Made by a program: the position numbers and the translations under genes
Notes under the pieces: model-generated
What the model was told of the DNA's origin: nothing
The model's database searches: none
Seen by the model: the letters and a program-made list of their open reading frames with translations, nothing else
Assembly: GCF_038002605.1 (NCBI RefSeq)
Contig: NZ_JBBOCT010000001.1
Span: 3,472,001 to 3,536,000, forward strand
DNA from: Bacillus sp. FSL K6-3431
Lineage (GTDB): Bacteria; Bacillota; Bacilli; Bacillales; Bacillaceae_C
DNA length: 64,000 nucleotides
Direction of reading: 5' to 3'
Shown here: positions 13,289 to 22,456 of the stretch, in pieces
Layout: each line of letters begins with the position of its first letter
How positions within the stretch are numbered: the first letter of the stretch is position 1

Positions 13289-13449
13289 TCTTTGAAATCC
13301 AGTGTTAATGCTTGATATATGTTCAACAGCTTGTCCAAGTGATCGCTAATTCGTACGACTCTTTCATCTATAAATGAAGTCGCTAATCCGAGTTCTACCA
13401 TTTTTCGTCTATTCTCTTCTATTATCATTAATAATTCACTTTTTCCCAT
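13282..13449 (-). CDS. Spo0E-like aspartyl-phosphate phosphatase
   Basis: A 55-residue protein on the minus strand has the Spo0E family pattern: an N-terminal helix with IEENRRKMVELG, a short turn, then a second helix containing SDHLDKLLNIY, which carries the conserved S-x-x-L-D motif that attacks phospho-aspartate. Family members dephosphorylate Spo0A-P and delay sporulation. AAAGGGG lies about 11 bases before the ATG, a rather long spacing. It is convergent with rocF and its terminator hairpin overlaps its stop codon. The motif makes the family call fairly safe; the actual target is inferred. Confidence 0.8.
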   Translation of the reverse strand: MGKSELLMIIEENRRKMVELGLATSFIDERVVRISDHLDKLLNIYQALTLDFKEQ

Positions 13450-13609
13450 AGTTATTAATACCCCTTTCTATCCGATTTATTATTGTATAGCCCATCTTTT
13501 AAAAAAGTAAACCAAAAACAGTAAAAATTTGTTAAGATAGAATGGTGAGTGTTTTTTTATGTTATCCTCAATTCTTTCTATGTAGGTCAAGAGTGAGGAA
13601 CGACATGAT

Positions 13610-13638
13610 GTTTTCTATAGTATACATCTGTAGAAAAC
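13610..13638. repeat. Inverted repeat upstream of the sigma-W promoter
   Basis: GTTTTCTA and TAGAAAAC form perfect 8-base arms around a 13-base centre, 26 bases upstream of the sigma-W -35 box. It could be a regulator site or a weak hairpin. Confidence 0.5.
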
Positions 13639-13663
13639 TAAGGCAATTTTTATTTTTTTATTT

Positions 13664-13689
13664 TGAAACTTTTCTTGATTATATACGTA
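13664..13689 (+). promoter_or_regulatory. Sigma-W autoregulated promoter
   Basis: TGAAAC, exactly 16 bases, then CGTA: this is the consensus sigma-W promoter and lies about 40 bases before the sigW start. It indicates autoregulation of sigW-rsiW as in Bacillus subtilis. Confidence 0.93.
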
Positions 13690-13728
13690 TAAATGGATAA
13701 CCGCATAGAGCGGGAGGTAGAGTGAGAA

Positions 13729-14292
13729 ATGGATGCGATCGTTAACGAAAGAATAAAGCAAGTGTTGAAAGGCGATCAAGAAGCTTTTGGTGACATTGTG
13801 GAAATATATAAAGATAGATTATTCCAACTGAGTTACCGTATGCTTGGAAACAGGCATGAAGCAGAAGATATAGCTCAAGAAGCGTTTGTTAGGGCATATG
13901 TTAATATTCACAGTTTTAATCAAAGTAAAAAGTTTTCTACATGGATTTATCGAATTGCTACGAATCTTTGCATTGATAGAATCAGAAAGAAAAAACCCGA
14001 TTATTTTTTAGATGCAGAGGTCTCGGGGGCCGAAGGCTTAACGATGTATTCAAAAATTGCTGCTGAAGGTAAGTCCCCAGACAAAGAAGTAGAAACGATG
14101 GAGTTGCAAGAGATTGTTCAAAGAGAAATTTTACGATTACCTGATAAATATAGGACTGTGATCGTATTAAGATATATGGATGAGCTGTCGTTAAATGAAA
14201 TCAGTGAAGTATTGGAAATCCCACTGGGTACAGTGAAGACCCGTGTATATCGAGGCCGGGAAGCGCTGCGTAAGCAGCTGCATAATTTTTAG
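13729..14292 (+). CDS. sigW: ECF sigma factor SigW
   Basis: SigW directs the response to cell-envelope damage and antimicrobial peptides. The 187-residue product has region 2 (with the RMLGNRHEAEDIAQEAFVRA core-binding and -10 segment) and region 4 (a helix-turn-helix around LSLNEISEVLEIPLGTVKTR). The ATG follows a GGGAGGT site. It is preceded by a perfect sigma-W promoter and followed 17 bases later by its anti-sigma gene, exactly the Bacillus arrangement. Confidence 0.96.
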   Translation: MDAIVNERIKQVLKGDQEAFGDIVEIYKDRLFQLSYRMLGNRHEAEDIAQEAFVRAYVNIHSFNQSKKFSTWIYRIATNLCIDRIRKKKPDYFLDAEVSGAEGLTMYSKIAAEGKSPDKEVETMELQEIVQREILRLPDKYRTVIVLRYMDELSLNEISEVLEIPLGTVKTRVYRGREALRKQLHNF

Positions 14293-14309
14293 TAAAGGTG
14301 GGAAGGAAA

Positions 14310-14930
14310 TTGAAGGCATGTCCTGAAGAGATCGTTCTCTATATGCAAGAATATTTAGATGGTGATTTGTCTCGGGAAGATGAGCAAGTGTTAAAAGAAC
14401 ATTTACAGAAATGTTCTTCTTGCCAAACACATTTCCAAGAATTAAAAAGGACGATTGCTTATGTTAAGAGCACATCACATATACGAGTGTCTAAAGATTT
14501 CACTGCTAACGTGATGGGAAGATTGCCAAAGGAAAAGAATAGTATTGGCATGAAACGTTGGCTTCGTCACCACCCCTTACTTGCGGCCGCATCTTTATTT
14601 TTAATTCTAATGGCTGGAAGTGTTTTAGGTATGTGGAATGATGATCAAAAGTTTTCTGTTACTACGCGGGAGAACCTTATAGTTGAAAATGGTGTAGTAA
14701 TTGTTCCCGAGGGTGAAGTAATAGAGGGGAATATTACAGTGAAAAATGGAAGCCTAAGAATAGAAGGAATAGTAAATGGTAGTGTAACGATCATAAATGG
14801 AGAACGGTATATGGCTTCTGCTGGTAATGTTACAGGAGACATAGAAGAAATTGACGAAATGTTTGAATGGATATGGTATAAAATGAAAGCTGGTAGCAAG
14901 AAAGTAATCAACCTCTTTGAAGAGAAATAG
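14310..14930 (+). CDS. rsiW: Anti-sigma-W factor RsiW
   Basis: RsiW holds SigW inactive at the membrane until it is cleaved by site-1 and site-2 proteases. The 206-residue product has a cytoplasmic ZAS zinc domain with HLQKCSSC (His-x3-Cys-x2-Cys), one membrane segment near residues 95-112, and an external domain with repetitive beta-strand character (NGVVIVPEG, NGSLRIEG). The start is TTG 14310, with AAGGTGG about 9 bases upstream and agreement with the Bacillus RsiW N-terminus. The GTG at 14298 lies inside the ribosome site. Confidence 0.92.
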   Translation: MKACPEEIVLYMQEYLDGDLSREDEQVLKEHLQKCSSCQTHFQELKRTIAYVKSTSHIRVSKDFTANVMGRLPKEKNSIGMKRWLRHHPLLAAASLFLILMAGSVLGMWNDDQKFSVTTRENLIVENGVVIVPEGEVIEGNITVKNGSLRIEGIVNGSVTIINGERYMASAGNVTGDIEEIDEMFEWIWYKMKAGSKKVINLFEEK

Positions 14931-14940
14931 CCTATAAAGG

Positions 14941-14999
14941 AGAGACTTAATAAGAATTGGTCAAATTTGGCCATATTCTTGTTAAGTCTCTAGTTTTTT
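14941..14999 (+). terminator. Terminator after sigW-rsiW
   Basis: A long interrupted stem (AGAGACTTAATAAGAAT with ATTCTTGTTAAGTCTCT) is followed by TAGTTTTTT, closing the operon before cdaA. Confidence 0.88.
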
Positions 15000-15109
15000 C
15001 TAAATAGCGAACAATAGATAGGATATGTTATAATAAATAGGTTATTTGAAGATAATCATAAATGAATGAATTGAAGTGTTAGATTGAAAAAATAGATGGG
15101 GGAAAGAAT

Positions 15110-15940
15110 ATGCCGTTTGCAGATTTTACCATCATGGACTATTTGTCCCGCATTATAGATATATTCCTCGTTTGGTTTGTCATATATAAACTTATTATGG
15201 TAATTCGCGGAACAAAGGCCGTTCAGCTTTTAAAAGGTATTTTTGTCATCATTATTGTATTTATGTTAAGTGACTTCCTCCATTTAAACACATTAAACTG
15301 GATAATGGAAAGAGTGATTGATTGGGGTTTCCTAGCTATCATTATCATATTTCAGCCCGAATTACGGCGCACACTTGAACAAGTGGGGCGTGGGAAGATA
15401 TTTTTAAGAAGCGGATTAAATGAAGATGAGGAAAGAAAGCAAATGGTTGATTCTATTGCAGAGGCAGTTAATTATATGGCGAAACGTCGAATAGGTGCAT
15501 TAATCTCATTAGAAAGAGAAACAGGGATGGGAGATTATATTGAAACGGGCATCCAGTTGAACTCTAACCTAACACCTGAATTATTAATTAACATTTTCAT
15601 TCCAAATACTCCACTTCATGATGGGGCGGTCGTTATTCAAAAAGCACAAATTGCCGCAGCAGCGTGCTACTTACCATTATCTGAAAGTCCGTTTATTTCA
15701 AAAGAGCTTGGCACAAGGCATAGGGCGGCACTTGGAATTAGTGAAGTAACAGATAGCCTAACGATCATCGTTTCAGAAGAGACAGGTAGTGTGTCTGTTG
15801 CGCAAAATGGAGAACTAAATCGAGAATTATCTTCGGAAAAGTTCCATCAGCTTTTAACGAAGGAATTAATTGTTGATAATAAAACGAAACAAACCTCCAC
15901 ATCAAGATGGAAAAGAAGGGAGAAACCTAAAAATGGATAA
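15110..15940 (+). CDS. cdaA: Membrane diadenylate cyclase CdaA (DacA)
   Basis: CdaA makes c-di-AMP from two ATP. The 276-residue protein has three N-terminal membrane helices (about residues 10-80) followed by a DAC domain with the diagnostic LHDGAVVI (DGA) and GTRHRAALG (RHR) motifs. It is the first gene of cdaA-cdaR-glmM and overlaps cdaR by 8 bases, so translation is coupled. c-di-AMP controls potassium uptake and wall homeostasis. ATG 15110 follows a GGGGGAAAG site. Confidence 0.96.
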   Translation: MPFADFTIMDYLSRIIDIFLVWFVIYKLIMVIRGTKAVQLLKGIFVIIIVFMLSDFLHLNTLNWIMERVIDWGFLAIIIIFQPELRRTLEQVGRGKIFLRSGLNEDEERKQMVDSIAEAVNYMAKRRIGALISLERETGMGDYIETGIQLNSNLTPELLINIFIPNTPLHDGAVVIQKAQIAAAACYLPLSESPFISKELGTRHRAALGISEVTDSLTIIVSEETGSVSVAQNGELNRELSSEKFHQLLTKELIVDNKTKQTSTSRWKRREKPKNG

Positions 15941-17171
15941 TTTTATGGAGAATCCCTGGTTTATTCGAATTATTGCATTGTTACTAACTTTATTGTTATT
16001 TGTTTCAGCCAATGATCTTGGAAAATCATCTGGCACAACACCTAATGGTATGGAAAATAGTGATACTGACACGATTATAGATGTACCGGTAGAATTGATT
16101 TACGACTCTGAAAACCTTGTCGTTTCAGGTGCCCCCAAAACAGTCGATGTGAAAATTGAAGGACAACGGAGATTTGTTGAAGCGACAAAGAGGCAAAAGA
16201 ATTTCAGTGTATACATAGATTTATCTGATGTGGAAATTGGAAAGCATCGTGTAGATATCAAATATAAAGATATTTCCGAAAAGCTAAAGGTTAATATCGA
16301 TCCAGTCTACGCTGAAATTTCACTGCAAGAAAAAGTAACCGAAGAATTTCGAGTTGAAGCCGAGTTTAACCGAAGTATTTTAGCTGAAGGATTTGAAGCA
16401 GAGCATCCAGAAGTGGAGCCTAAAACGGTCAATATTATTGGTTCAAAAGAGATGATTGAAAAAATTACTTATGTGAAAGCGACAATTGATGCTAGTGGAT
16501 TGATTAATGACACGATTAAAAGGGCTGCAAACGTAACCGTGCTTGATCGCGATTTGAACAAGCTTGATGTTATCGTTGAACCACCTTCAGTGTCTGTTAC
16601 GATACCGGTTAAAAATCCGAGGAAAAATGTCCCTGTTAAAATAAAAGAAACAGGAACACCTCCCGAGGATATCGTCATTAAAACGGTTAGTACTAATACA
16701 CCGGAAGTCTTAATTTTCGGTACAACAGAAGTGCTACGCGATTTAAATGAAATTGAACTTTCTGTTGATGTTGGTGACATTCATGAGGACACGGAAGTAG
16801 AAGTTCCCATAAAGTATCCAGACGGAGTAAATAAAATCACACCTAGTACAGTTATAGTAAAGATTACTACAGGAAAAAAATTGGAAGAAACAATTATAAA
16901 TGATGTCCCTTTGGGAAACAAAGGACTAAAGTCGAATCTCAATCTTGAATTACTAGATGCGCCTGATAATACCGTTTCTGTTAAGGTTACCGGCGAAAAG
17001 GAAGATTTGAAAAAGGCGTTAGAAAGTGACATTAAAGTTTATTTACAATTGGAAGGTCTAACTACTGGAGAACATGAAGTGGAACTAAAAGTAGAGGGAC
17101 CAGAAAATGTAGAATATGAATTATCAGTGAAACAAGTAAAGGTAAGATTATCTGAAAAGGAAAATGTCTAG
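15933..17171 (+). CDS. cdaR: CdaA regulator CdaR (YbbR-domain protein)
   Basis: CdaR binds CdaA and modulates c-di-AMP synthesis from the outer face of the membrane. The 412-residue product has one N-terminal membrane anchor (residues about 10-28) and then four extracytoplasmic YbbR repeats, seen as recurring segments with valine-rich strands and PKTV/PEVL motifs. ATG 15933, overlapping the end of cdaA, is chosen because the protein then begins just before the membrane anchor as in homologues; the in-frame start at 15870 is buried in cdaA. Confidence 0.93.
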   Translation: MDNFMENPWFIRIIALLLTLLLFVSANDLGKSSGTTPNGMENSDTDTIIDVPVELIYDSENLVVSGAPKTVDVKIEGQRRFVEATKRQKNFSVYIDLSDVEIGKHRVDIKYKDISEKLKVNIDPVYAEISLQEKVTEEFRVEAEFNRSILAEGFEAEHPEVEPKTVNIIGSKEMIEKITYVKATIDASGLINDTIKRAANVTVLDRDLNKLDVIVEPPSVSVTIPVKNPRKNVPVKIKETGTPPEDIVIKTVSTNTPEVLIFGTTEVLRDLNEIELSVDVGDIHEDTEVEVPIKYPDGVNKITPSTVIVKITTGKKLEETIINDVPLGNKGLKSNLNLELLDAPDNTVSVKVTGEKEDLKKALESDIKVYLQLEGLTTGEHEVELKVEGPENVEYELSVKQVKVRLSEKENV

Positions 17172-17206
17172 CAAAGACATTGTTCAAAGAAGGAGCGATA
17201 GATAGA

Positions 17207-18556
17207 ATGGGTAAATATTTTGGAACTGATGGAGTAAGAGGGATTGCAAATGCGGAGCTAACACCGGAATTGGCATTTAAATTAGGCCGATTTGGTGGAT
17301 ATGTTTTGACAAAAAATGCGGAGCGCCCAAAAATTCTCATCGGCCGTGATACCCGTATTTCCGGTCACATGCTCGAAGGAGCGTTAGTATCGGGATTACT
17401 TTCCATTGGGGCTGAAGTAATGAGACTTGGTGTCATTTCTACTCCTGGGGTTTCTTATTTGACAAAAGTATTGGGTGCGCAAGCGGGAGTTATGATTTCA
17501 GCCTCACATAATCCAGTCTCTGATAACGGCATTAAATTTTTTGGGCCGGATGGCTTTAAGCTTTCTGATGAGCAGGAAAAAGAAATTGAGGACCTTCTTG
17601 ACCTGGAAGAAGATACATTACCGCGTCCGGTTGGTGCTGATTTAGGACTCGTAAATGATTATTTCGAAGGTGGACAAAAATATCTCCAGTTTTTGAAGCA
17701 GACGGTAGAGGAAGACTTCTCTGGTATTCATGTAGCGCTTGATTGTGCACACGGAGCTACTTCTTCATTAGCGACTCATTTATTTGCAGACCTTGATGCA
17801 GATATTTCAACCATGGGCTCTTCACCGAATGGTTTAAATATTAATGAAGGTGTTGGATCAACCCATCCTGAAGTATTAGCTACATTCGTAAAGGAAAAAA
17901 ATGCGGACGTAGGGCTTGCTTTTGATGGTGACGGTGATCGTTTAATTGCAGTTGATGAACTGGGTAACATTATCGATGGTGATCAAATTATCTACATCTG
18001 TGCACAGCATTTGAAAGAGGAAGGTCGATTAAAACAATCAACGGTTGTGTCGACTATTATGAGTAATCTAGGATTTTACAAGGGGTTAGAAGAACTTGGA
18101 ATTAATAGCGTACAGACCGCTGTTGGCGACCGTTACGTAGTAGAAGAAATGAAAAACAATGGATTTAATCTCGGTGGAGAACAATCGGGACATATAATTT
18201 TTCTAGAACATAATACGACAGGTGATGGTCTTTTAACCGGATTACAGCTCGTTAATATTATGAAGCTAACAGGAAAGCCTTTATCAGAACTTGCCAAAGG
18301 TATGAAAAAATATCCGCAAAAACTTGTTAATATTAAAGTGACGGATAAACATCATGTGACGGATAATGAAAAGGTAAAAGAGATTATCGAGATTGTTGAA
18401 GCTGAAATGAATGGAAATGGTCGGATACTCGTTCGCCCTTCAGGAACGGAGCCATTGGTTCGAGTCATGTGCGAGGCTTCAACAGAAGAACTTTGCGAGG
18501 AGTATGTAGACCGTATTGCAGCAGTTGTAAAAGCAGAAATGGGATTAGAGATTTAA
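17207..18556 (+). CDS. glmM: Phosphoglucosamine mutase GlmM
   Basis: GlmM converts glucosamine-6-phosphate to glucosamine-1-phosphate for UDP-GlcNAc and wall synthesis. The 449-residue product starts [11 protein letters not shown], has the phosphoserine motif SASHNP, the metal loop DGDGDR and the C-terminal phosphate-binding [20 protein letters not shown] precedes ATG 17207. It is third in the c-di-AMP operon; GlmM is known to bind CdaA and lower its activity. In Bacillus glmS follows, but not here. Confidence 0.97.
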   Translation: MGKYFGTDGVRGIANAELTPELAFKLGRFGGYVLTKNAERPKILIGRDTRISGHMLEGALVSGLLSIGAEVMRLGVISTPGVSYLTKVLGAQAGVMISASHNPVSDNGIKFFGPDGFKLSDEQEKEIEDLLDLEEDTLPRPVGADLGLVNDYFEGGQKYLQFLKQTVEEDFSGIHVALDCAHGATSSLATHLFADLDADISTMGSSPNGLNINEGVGSTHPEVLATFVKEKNADVGLAFDGDGDRLIAVDELGNIIDGDQIIYICAQHLKEEGRLKQSTVVSTIMSNLGFYKGLEELGINSVQTAVGDRYVVEEMKNNGFNLGGEQSGHIIFLEHNTTGDGLLTGLQLVNIMKLTGKPLSELAKGMKKYPQKLVNIKVTDKHHVTDNEKVKEIIEIVEAEMNGNGRILVRPSGTEPLVRVMCEASTEELCEEYVDRIAAVVKAEMGLEI

Positions 18557-18563
18557 ATAAAAA

Positions 18564-18603
18564 GGCATGAGACCACACATAAAGTGGTCTCGTGCTTTTT
18601 TTA
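18564..18603 (+). terminator. Terminator after glmM
   Basis: A 12-base stem (GCATGAGACCAC with GTGGTCTCGTGC, one G-T pair) is followed by seven T. It ends the cdaA-cdaR-glmM operon. Confidence 0.92.
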
Positions 18604-18916
18604 TATTAGATTTGAGTTGTTCTCAGAGTTGCAGGATATTCCGTAAAAGGTATGATTACTTAAAAGTGTAACTAAACATATCAATCTAGATAATAATAAT
18701 ACTGTAAGAGGTTTTCGAGATATTAACGGTATTTGTTAATCCGCAGGTTGAATGAAAATGCTGTGCTGCTAAGGCTTTCCAAGAACCTAGGCGATAAAAC
18801 TAGTTATTAATAAATATCAAAAAAAGACATATGTATGTAATGAAAATAGGCATGCATCATATAGTTTATAAGAACATGCTACCGCTTATGCAGTTATAAG
18901 ATGATTCGATATTATG
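18604..18916. other. Gene-free interval where glmS is expected
   Basis: I see no open frame with a ribosome site, no RNA gene and no glmS ribozyme core on either strand. The sequence is AT-rich with scattered stops and may be decayed DNA. It ends at the left target duplication of the 306-bp element. Confidence 0.55.
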
Positions 18917-19222
18917 CGAGGGCACTGAAGAAGTCCTCCTAATGCAAAGATCTATTAATACTGTTGGTTTCCGCTCCAATCAACGGAACATGCTTAAAAT
19001 AGCGAATTAAACAAAGACACGGATATAATGTTGATTATCTGGTCTAAATGGCATGGAATTACAAGGTGACATAGCTATATTTACAGTCCATCTCAAAGGA
19101 ATATAAAATGATGAGCACTTGATGGATAAGACGACTCAAATTCTTTTTAGAATTTTAGAGTCGTCTTTTTTGGTACCTACCATCCAGTACCTTTAAAAAT
19201 AGAAAGATTTTCAGTGCCCTCG
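18917..19222. mobile_element. 306-bp MITE-like element with 13-bp terminal inverted repeats
   Basis: The left end (18917-18929, CGAGGGCACTGAA) and right end (19210-19222, TTCAGTGCCCTCG) are perfect inverted repeats. They are directly flanked by the same 7 bases, TATTATG (18910-18916 and 19223-19229), which is the signature of a target-site duplication. No transposase-length frame exists inside, so it is non-autonomous: a MITE or an internally deleted insertion sequence. It contains a strong hairpin with a T run (19128-19170). The parent transposase family is not determined here. Confidence 0.82.
19128..19170 (+). terminator. Hairpin terminator inside the MITE-like element
   Basis: AAGACGACTC pairs with GAGTCGTCTT, with additional inner pairing of AAATTCT and AGAATTT, followed by a T run. 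It could stop read-through transcription crossing the element. Confidence 0.65.
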
Positions 19223-19430
19223 TATTATGCTAGGATCATTTTTTGTTTTTCTCAGAACTATTAGTGAAGAAAGTTATTGGATATCCCAAATGCACAAAAC
19301 CCTCCAATCTACTTCTATACTAATAGACTAAAAGTTTACGAATATACAATATAACTTAACACTAACCTTACACTGGCTTTATATTTGAGGTTCATACTGA
19401 AAATATATCATATTGATTGGGGGATAAGTG

Positions 19431-20720
19431 ATGATTTCCAAACGGCTGGTATGTTCTATTATGCTAATGGTGAGCTTTATAGCAATCTTATCGGGGTGTA
19501 ACAATCAAAAAGCAAGTGGCCAGGATAAGGAAGTGGTTGAAATTGAGTACTGGCATGTCAACAATCAAGACTGGGGTGGCGAAACAATTAAAGAGCTTGT
19601 AAAGCAATTTAATGAAGAACATCCGGAAATAGTAGTAACTGAAAAGTTTCAACCTGGTAATTACACAGGGCTTCTGCAAAATGCACAGGCCGGAATTAGC
19701 GCGAAGAATCCACCAGATGTAGCTCAGATTGGTTATAACTTTATTCAATATGTAGAGGAAAATGTACCATATACACCGATTGAAAAACTGGAATCTGAGT
19801 ATGATTCAGGATTTATTAAAGAACAGTTTGAGAATAATATCGCTGCGCTAGGTCAAGGAGCTGATGGCGTTCAAGCTGGTCTGCCATATGCTTTAAGTAA
19901 TCCTATTTTATATTATAATGCGGATTTATTAAAAGAAGCAGGCTTTAATCCTGATGAAGCTCCTAAAACATGGGACGATGTAAAGAAAATCAGTGCAGCA
20001 GTAAAAGAAAAAACAGGTGCTTATGGTTTGTACGTACAGGAACCACCTGATAACTGGGCACAATACGCACTTGTAAAATCGAATGGCGGCAATTGGATGA
20101 AGGAGAATGGACAAGTAGATGTAGATTCCTCAGAAGCAGCTGAAGCATATGACATGCTAGGTGAATTGGCGAAAAAAGAAGAGGCGCTACATATTACTTG
20201 GGAAGAAGGAATTCAGGCATTTACGAGTGGAAAAGTAGCAATGATGATGACGACAATTGGCCGCCGAGGCAATATTGAAAGTGAAAGTAAATTTGATTTG
20301 CGTGGTGCCTCCATTCCTACTTTTGGTAATAAAGAGCGCCAAGTAGCAGCAGGTGGAAATGCATTGTTCGTATTTTCGCAAGATAAAAAGAAGCAAGAAG
20401 CTGCTTGGGAGTTCATTAAATTTTTGGAATCAGAACAGGCGTTGACAAAATGGGTGAAGGCAACAGGTTATTTGCCACCTGTCAAAGGGGTAGCCGAAAG
20501 TGAAACAGGCCTAAAATCATTTTTTGAAGGAAATCCACTCATGCAAATAGCTATTGGACAAATGAATGATATTGTACCATGGTTTAACTTTCCGGGGACA
20601 AATGGACTTCAAGCAGAACAAGCATTGTTAGATGCACGGGATCAAGTCATGTCAGGAAAGAAGTCTGGCGAAGATGCATTGAAAGAAGCAGCGGAAAAAA
20701 TTAAAAAACTTATTCAATAA
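19431..20720 (+). CDS. Carbohydrate ABC transporter substrate-binding lipoprotein
   Basis: A 429-residue family-1 extracellular solute-binding protein. It has a lipoprotein signal (ILSGC, Cys near residue 22) and the SBP_bac_1 layout with an early IEYWHVNNQDW strand and an Ala/Glu-rich end. It should capture a sugar outside the cell and deliver it to the two permeases downstream. ATG 19431 follows TTGGGGG by about 7 bases; GTG 19428 directly before it is less likely. It heads a five-gene operon with a TIM-barrel isomerase, suggesting a modified sugar or sugar acid. The exact substrate is unknown. Confidence 0.9.
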   Translation: MISKRLVCSIMLMVSFIAILSGCNNQKASGQDKEVVEIEYWHVNNQDWGGETIKELVKQFNEEHPEIVVTEKFQPGNYTGLLQNAQAGISAKNPPDVAQIGYNFIQYVEENVPYTPIEKLESEYDSGFIKEQFENNIAALGQGADGVQAGLPYALSNPILYYNADLLKEAGFNPDEAPKTWDDVKKISAAVKEKTGAYGLYVQEPPDNWAQYALVKSNGGNWMKENGQVDVDSSEAAEAYDMLGELAKKEEALHITWEEGIQAFTSGKVAMMMTTIGRRGNIESESKFDLRGASIPTFGNKERQVAAGGNALFVFSQDKKKQEAAWEFIKFLESEQALTKWVKATGYLPPVKGVAESETGLKSFFEGNPLMQIAIGQMNDIVPWFNFPGTNGLQAEQALLDARDQVMSGKKSGEDALKEAAEKIKKLIQ

Positions 20721-20735
20721 AAAGGGGCTAATAAC

Positions 20736-21530
20736 ATGCAGACATTTATAAATTTATTGCCGTTTTTAGAAAATCCAGATCGTATTCCTACATTTCTTAC
20801 GGAGTGGCAGGGGGGGATTGAAGTCTCCATGGATGGGCCCCGCTGGAATGAAAATGTAGATTTAAAAAGGGAAAAGGGAGTCTTTGCTCAGTATACGGGT
20901 GGAATCGGTGTTCATTTGCCGATTTTTGAACTAGATATAGCGAATGCACGACATGCGGTGATCCGTAATTATTCTGTGGAAGAGTATGCACGCTCTATTG
21001 AGTGGGCTGCTGAAATTGGTGCAAAACATGCCGTGTTACATACACATTTATATAATAATCCGCTTTATTCAAAAAAGCTATCACAACAATATGCGGTTGA
21101 AAATATTGCGATTTTGGCACAGAAAGCAGAACAGTGTGGTGTGCAACTCCTTGTAGAAAATGTTGGTTTTCATTCCATGATGTTATTTGATGAAGAGGAA
21201 TTTGTTTCGCTGTTCGAACGGATTTCATCTATTCAGGCACTAGTTGACACTGGACATGCACATATAAATGGTTGGTCGATTCCGCGAGTTATTGAAAAAT
21301 TAGGAGAACGGCTCGGTGCTGTTCACCTTCATGATAATGATGGTGTTCGTGATCTCCATCAAACGATTGAAGAAGGCACGATCGAATGGCAACCTGTTTG
21401 GGACGCGCTAGGTAAATTAAAACATGATTGGAAGGCGATTATTGAATATAAGGAAGGTACGGATGCACAGAAGGTCATCGATGATGCTCAATTAATTCAT
21501 GGCCTCGTAGCAGGAGCGGTGGTTCAATGA
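20736..21530 (+). CDS. Sugar phosphate isomerase/epimerase-family TIM barrel protein
   Basis: A 264-residue AP-endonuclease-2 type TIM barrel. Metal-site motifs are visible in order: LHTHLY, LVENVG, DTGHAH, HLHDN and IIEYKEG. Such enzymes isomerise or epimerise sugars or inositol derivatives, or dehydrate keto-inositols. It lies between the solute-binding protein and the permeases, 15 bases after the former and overlapping the latter by 4, so it is part of the uptake operon and probably acts on the imported compound. The reaction cannot be named. Confidence 0.85.
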   Translation: MQTFINLLPFLENPDRIPTFLTEWQGGIEVSMDGPRWNENVDLKREKGVFAQYTGGIGVHLPIFELDIANARHAVIRNYSVEEYARSIEWAAEIGAKHAVLHTHLYNNPLYSKKLSQQYAVENIAILAQKAEQCGVQLLVENVGFHSMMLFDEEEFVSLFERISSIQALVDTGHAHINGWSIPRVIEKLGERLGAVHLHDNDGVRDLHQTIEEGTIEWQPVWDALGKLKHDWKAIIEYKEGTDAQKVIDDAQLIHGLVAGAVVQ

Positions 21531-22456
21531 GCGGAGTTTCTATAACTTTGGGAATCACTGATGTGCGGAGGCGCTCGATACTTCGCACAGTACTTCCTTA
21601 TCTATACATATTACCAGCTTTTATACCACTGTTCATTTTTGTGTTTTATCCACTCATAAATTCAGTCTATATTAGTTTTCTTGATTGGAATATGGTGAGC
21701 AGCAATCCAAAGTGGGTCGGAGCTTCAAACTATATGGAGCTAATAAAGAGCAGTGAGTTTTGGACTTCTGTTTGGAATACGGTAAAATATGCCGCTTGGC
21801 TTTTATTATTTCTAGCTGTGGCACCGTTTTTTGCAGCCTTTGGTGTAACACGTGTTGGGAAAAAGGCACAGCAATTTTATAAAACAGCTTTATTTATACC
21901 AACGGTTTTATCTTTAGCTGTCGCATCTCTTATTTTCCTTTGGCTATACAATCCAGTTATTGGTGTCTTTAATGCCATGCTAGAGGTCGTTCATCTACCT
22001 CGGGTAAACTGGTTAACAAGCCCGACCTGGTCGCTGTTATCCGTATCTTTAATTATCGCTTGGAAAATATTTGGCTACCATTTTATTATTATGTACTCTG
22101 CATTACTTTCTGTACCAGCTGATATTTTAGAATCATTACGTGTGGATGGTCTGAAAAGCAAAACAAAATTGATCAGAAAATTTTTACTGCCGCTTACAGG
22201 TGGGACAGTACTTTATATTGTTGTCATGACGATAGTTAACGGTATTCAGAGCGCATTTATTCCGATTCAAATGTTAACGAATGGTGGCCCAGATCAGCAG
22301 ACAAACAATTTAGTGTTTTTGACTTACCAGTACGCTTTTCAATTTTTTAGAAGTGGACTTGCATCTGCTGCGGGTATTTTAACCTTTTTGTTTTTCTTAA
22401 TTGTTATTGCTATTCAAGCATTTGTTATAGATAGGAAGATACATTATGAAAGTTAA
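21527..22456 (+). CDS. Sugar ABC transporter permease (MalF/UgpA type)
   Basis: The 309-residue product has six membrane segments and the ABC-contacting EAA loop (LESLRVDGLKSKTKLIRKF) at about residues 203-221. It forms the membrane channel with the next gene. The ATG overlaps the stop of the isomerase gene by 4 bases, so translation is coupled. Confidence 0.92.
   Translation: MSGVSITLGITDVRRRSILRTVLPYLYILPAFIPLFIFVFYPLINSVYISFLDWNMVSSNPKWVGASNYMELIKSSEFWTSVWNTVKYAAWLLLFLAVAPFFAAFGVTRVGKKAQQFYKTALFIPTVLSLAVASLIFLWLYNPVIGVFNAMLEVVHLPRVNWLTSPTWSLLSVSLIIAWKIFGYHFIIMYSALLSVPADILESLRVDGLKSKTKLIRKFLLPLTGGTVLYIVVMTIVNGIQSAFIPIQMLTNGGPDQQTNNLVFLTYQYAFQFFRSGLASAAGILTFLFFLIVIAIQAFVIDRKIHYES

Noticed and set aside
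18604..18916. Possible glmS ribozyme remnant
   Set aside because: I looked for the conserved core (AGCGCC and the GACGAGG segment) and did not find it.
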